Shown: in pieces, positions 63,271 to 64,000 of the stretch
Layout: every line of letters begins with the position of its first letter
How positions within the stretch are numbered: the stretch's first letter is position 1
Origin: an uncultured Succinivibrionaceae bacterium
GTDB taxonomy: Bacteria; Pseudomonadota; Gammaproteobacteria; Enterobacterales; Succinivibrionaceae
Length of the DNA stretch: 64,000 bases
NCBI GenBank assembly: GCA_944390105.1
Contig: CALXOV010000010.1
Location: forward strand, 1 to 64,000
Reading direction: 5' to 3'
Notes under the pieces: generated by a model
Database searches by the model: none
The model's input: the letters and a program-made list of their open reading frames with translations, nothing else
What the model was told of the DNA's origin: nothing
Made by a program: the position numbers and the translations under genes

Positions 63271-64000
63271 TGTTCAGTGCAAAAGAAAATGTGCAGATGA
63301 CGTTGGCACTGCTGCGTGCCTATGGCATCAGACAAGCGGTGCTGTGCCCGGGGTCACGCGATATTCCTCTGATACAGGGCTTAGCGCAGTGTCCAGAAAT
63401 TACCTGCCATGCCTTTACCGACGAGCGCTCTGCTGGTTTTGCTGCCATCGGCATTATCACGCAGCTGCACGAACCCTGCGCGGTAGTGGTTACCTCAGGC
63501 TCGGCTTTGCTCAATCTTCATCCTGCAGTGGGTGAAGCCTTTTATCGACATCTGCCACTATTGATCCTGTCAGCCGACCGTGCTCCGGCGTGGATCGATC
63601 AAAATGATGGACAAACCTTGCCGCAGCCGAGAGTTTTTAAGCGTTTAGTTAAATATTCCGGGATTGCATATGAAATTAAGGACACCGAAGATCGCTGGCA
63701 CTGCCGACGTGTTGTCAATGAAGCCTTGCTGGCACTTACCTGCCCACCGTATGCTCCCGTGCACCTCAATATTCCGATAAGCGATCCCTTCTTTGATTTT
63801 AATGTCTCTAAGCTACCATCGGCAGCTCGAATGGAGTACATTAGCCTAAGTAAGCTGGACAGGCTCTTAGCAGACTATCATCGCATCCTGCTTATCTTGG
63901 CACAGAATGATTATGCTCAACCACCCTCAAGGGAAGAGCAGTCGGCGTTGGCCCAGCGTTTTAGTGTAGCAGCCGAGCAACTGTCCAATGCACAATCCAC
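63270..64000 (+). CDS. menD: MenD (SEPHCHC synthase), 5' part
   Basis: Partial gene cut by the right window edge; about 243 codons visible. The ThDP-enzyme N-terminus reads VLCPGSRDIPLIQGLA, FTDERSAGFAAIGII, VVTSGSALLNLHPAVGEAFY and LLILSADRAP, then NDGQTLPQPRVF, matching MenD (SPGSR, DERSAGFFALG, SGTA..NLYPAV, NQTIDQ). It joins 2-oxoglutarate and isochorismate. Start ATG 63270 overlaps menF by one base. The strand continues past 64000. Confidence 0.9.
   Translation, partial: MFSAKENVQMTLALLRAYGIRQAVLCPGSRDIPLIQGLAQCPEITCHAFTDERSAGFAAIGIITQLHEPCAVVVTSGSALLNLHPAVGEAFYRHLPLLILSADRAPAWIDQNDGQTLPQPRVFKRLVKYSGIAYEIKDTEDRWHCRRVVNEALLALTCPPYAPVHLNIPISDPFFDFNVSKLPSAARMEYISLSKLDRLLADYHRILLILAQNDYAQPPSREEQSALAQRFSVAAEQLSNAQS

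Noticed and set aside
1..64000. CRISPR array, prophage or intact transposon
   Set aside because: No regularly spaced direct repeats, phage structural genes or complete transposase were found.

Overview
The window reads as chromosomal DNA of an anaerobic or facultatively anaerobic gammaproteobacterium. Gammaproteobacterial markers are RdgC, TrhP (YegQ), YciO, DusC, MepA, a BON-domain DolP end, the fadD-rnd pair, bifunctional HisB and a TrpC-TrpF fusion. Anaerobic markers are an NrdD-type glycyl-radical peptide, an Fe-S L-serine dehydratase, a CoA-disulfide-reductase-like flavoprotein, a formate/nitrite-channel homologue and a menaquinone locus. A host-associated member of the Succinivibrionaceae/Aeromonadales would fit, but that is inference from gene content, not a measured placement.

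Layout: 0-4.2 kb holds the end of dolP, a degenerate exonuclease-like protein, mepA, a DUF1189-type membrane protein and a small secreted protein. 4.2-9.8 kb holds a MYG1-like phosphoesterase, dusC, a lipoprotein, an FNT channel homologue, a cytidylate-kinase-like protein and a ferric-reductase-like protein. 9.9-18.0 kb (minus strand) is a complete hisGDCBHAFI operon with a TerC/Alx-type membrane gene coupled to its end; hisI lacks the HisE domain. 18.1-22.6 kb holds an AI-2E-type permease, yciO, a VOC protein, trhP and rdgC. A gene-free 0.95 kb stretch precedes 23.6-31.3 kb: gyrA-serC, fadD, rnd and an SDR gene. 31.3-38 kb (minus strand) holds a 38-residue peptide gene with a 205-residue unknown protein, a decayed alpha/beta hydrolase, an MFS gene coupled to a membrane/kinase fusion, a dicarboxylate-type symporter and cysK. 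38.2-46.9 kb holds a nitroreductase, a flavoprotein-rhodanese fusion, a DEDDh exonuclease, bcp, a Set-type efflux gene, brnQ, the NrdD-like peptide, a DUF486 protein and an aldo/keto reductase broken by an in-frame TAG. 47.0-51.8 kb is trpDC(F)BA behind a complete trpL attenuator, with trpE and trpG absent. 52-55.8 kb holds sdaA, azlCD with a divergent XRE-cupin regulator, and a CBM9-like protein. 55.9-59.9 kb is the PTS operon crr-ptsI-ptsH-IIBC. A 1.85 kb gene-free stretch carries insertion-sequence debris, and 61.7 kb to the end is menI-menF-menD, with menD cut by the window edge.

How the genes work together: most of the window is amino-acid metabolism (His, Trp, Ser, Cys synthesis, Ser breakdown, branched-chain uptake and export), sugar entry by the PTS, and menaquinone synthesis for anaerobic respiration. 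Regulation readable from sequence includes the trp attenuator, a perfect CRP-type palindrome at 45463-45478, a palindrome between azlC and its presumed regulator, nested inverted repeats before the Set-type gene, and several intrinsic terminators. Less ordinary points are the orphan glycyl-radical peptide, the missing HisE domain, two interleaved perfect inverted repeats at 35573-35612, the short-peptide gene pair at 31.3-32.0 kb and the IS110 remnant. No CRISPR array, rRNA, tRNA or intact transposon was found.
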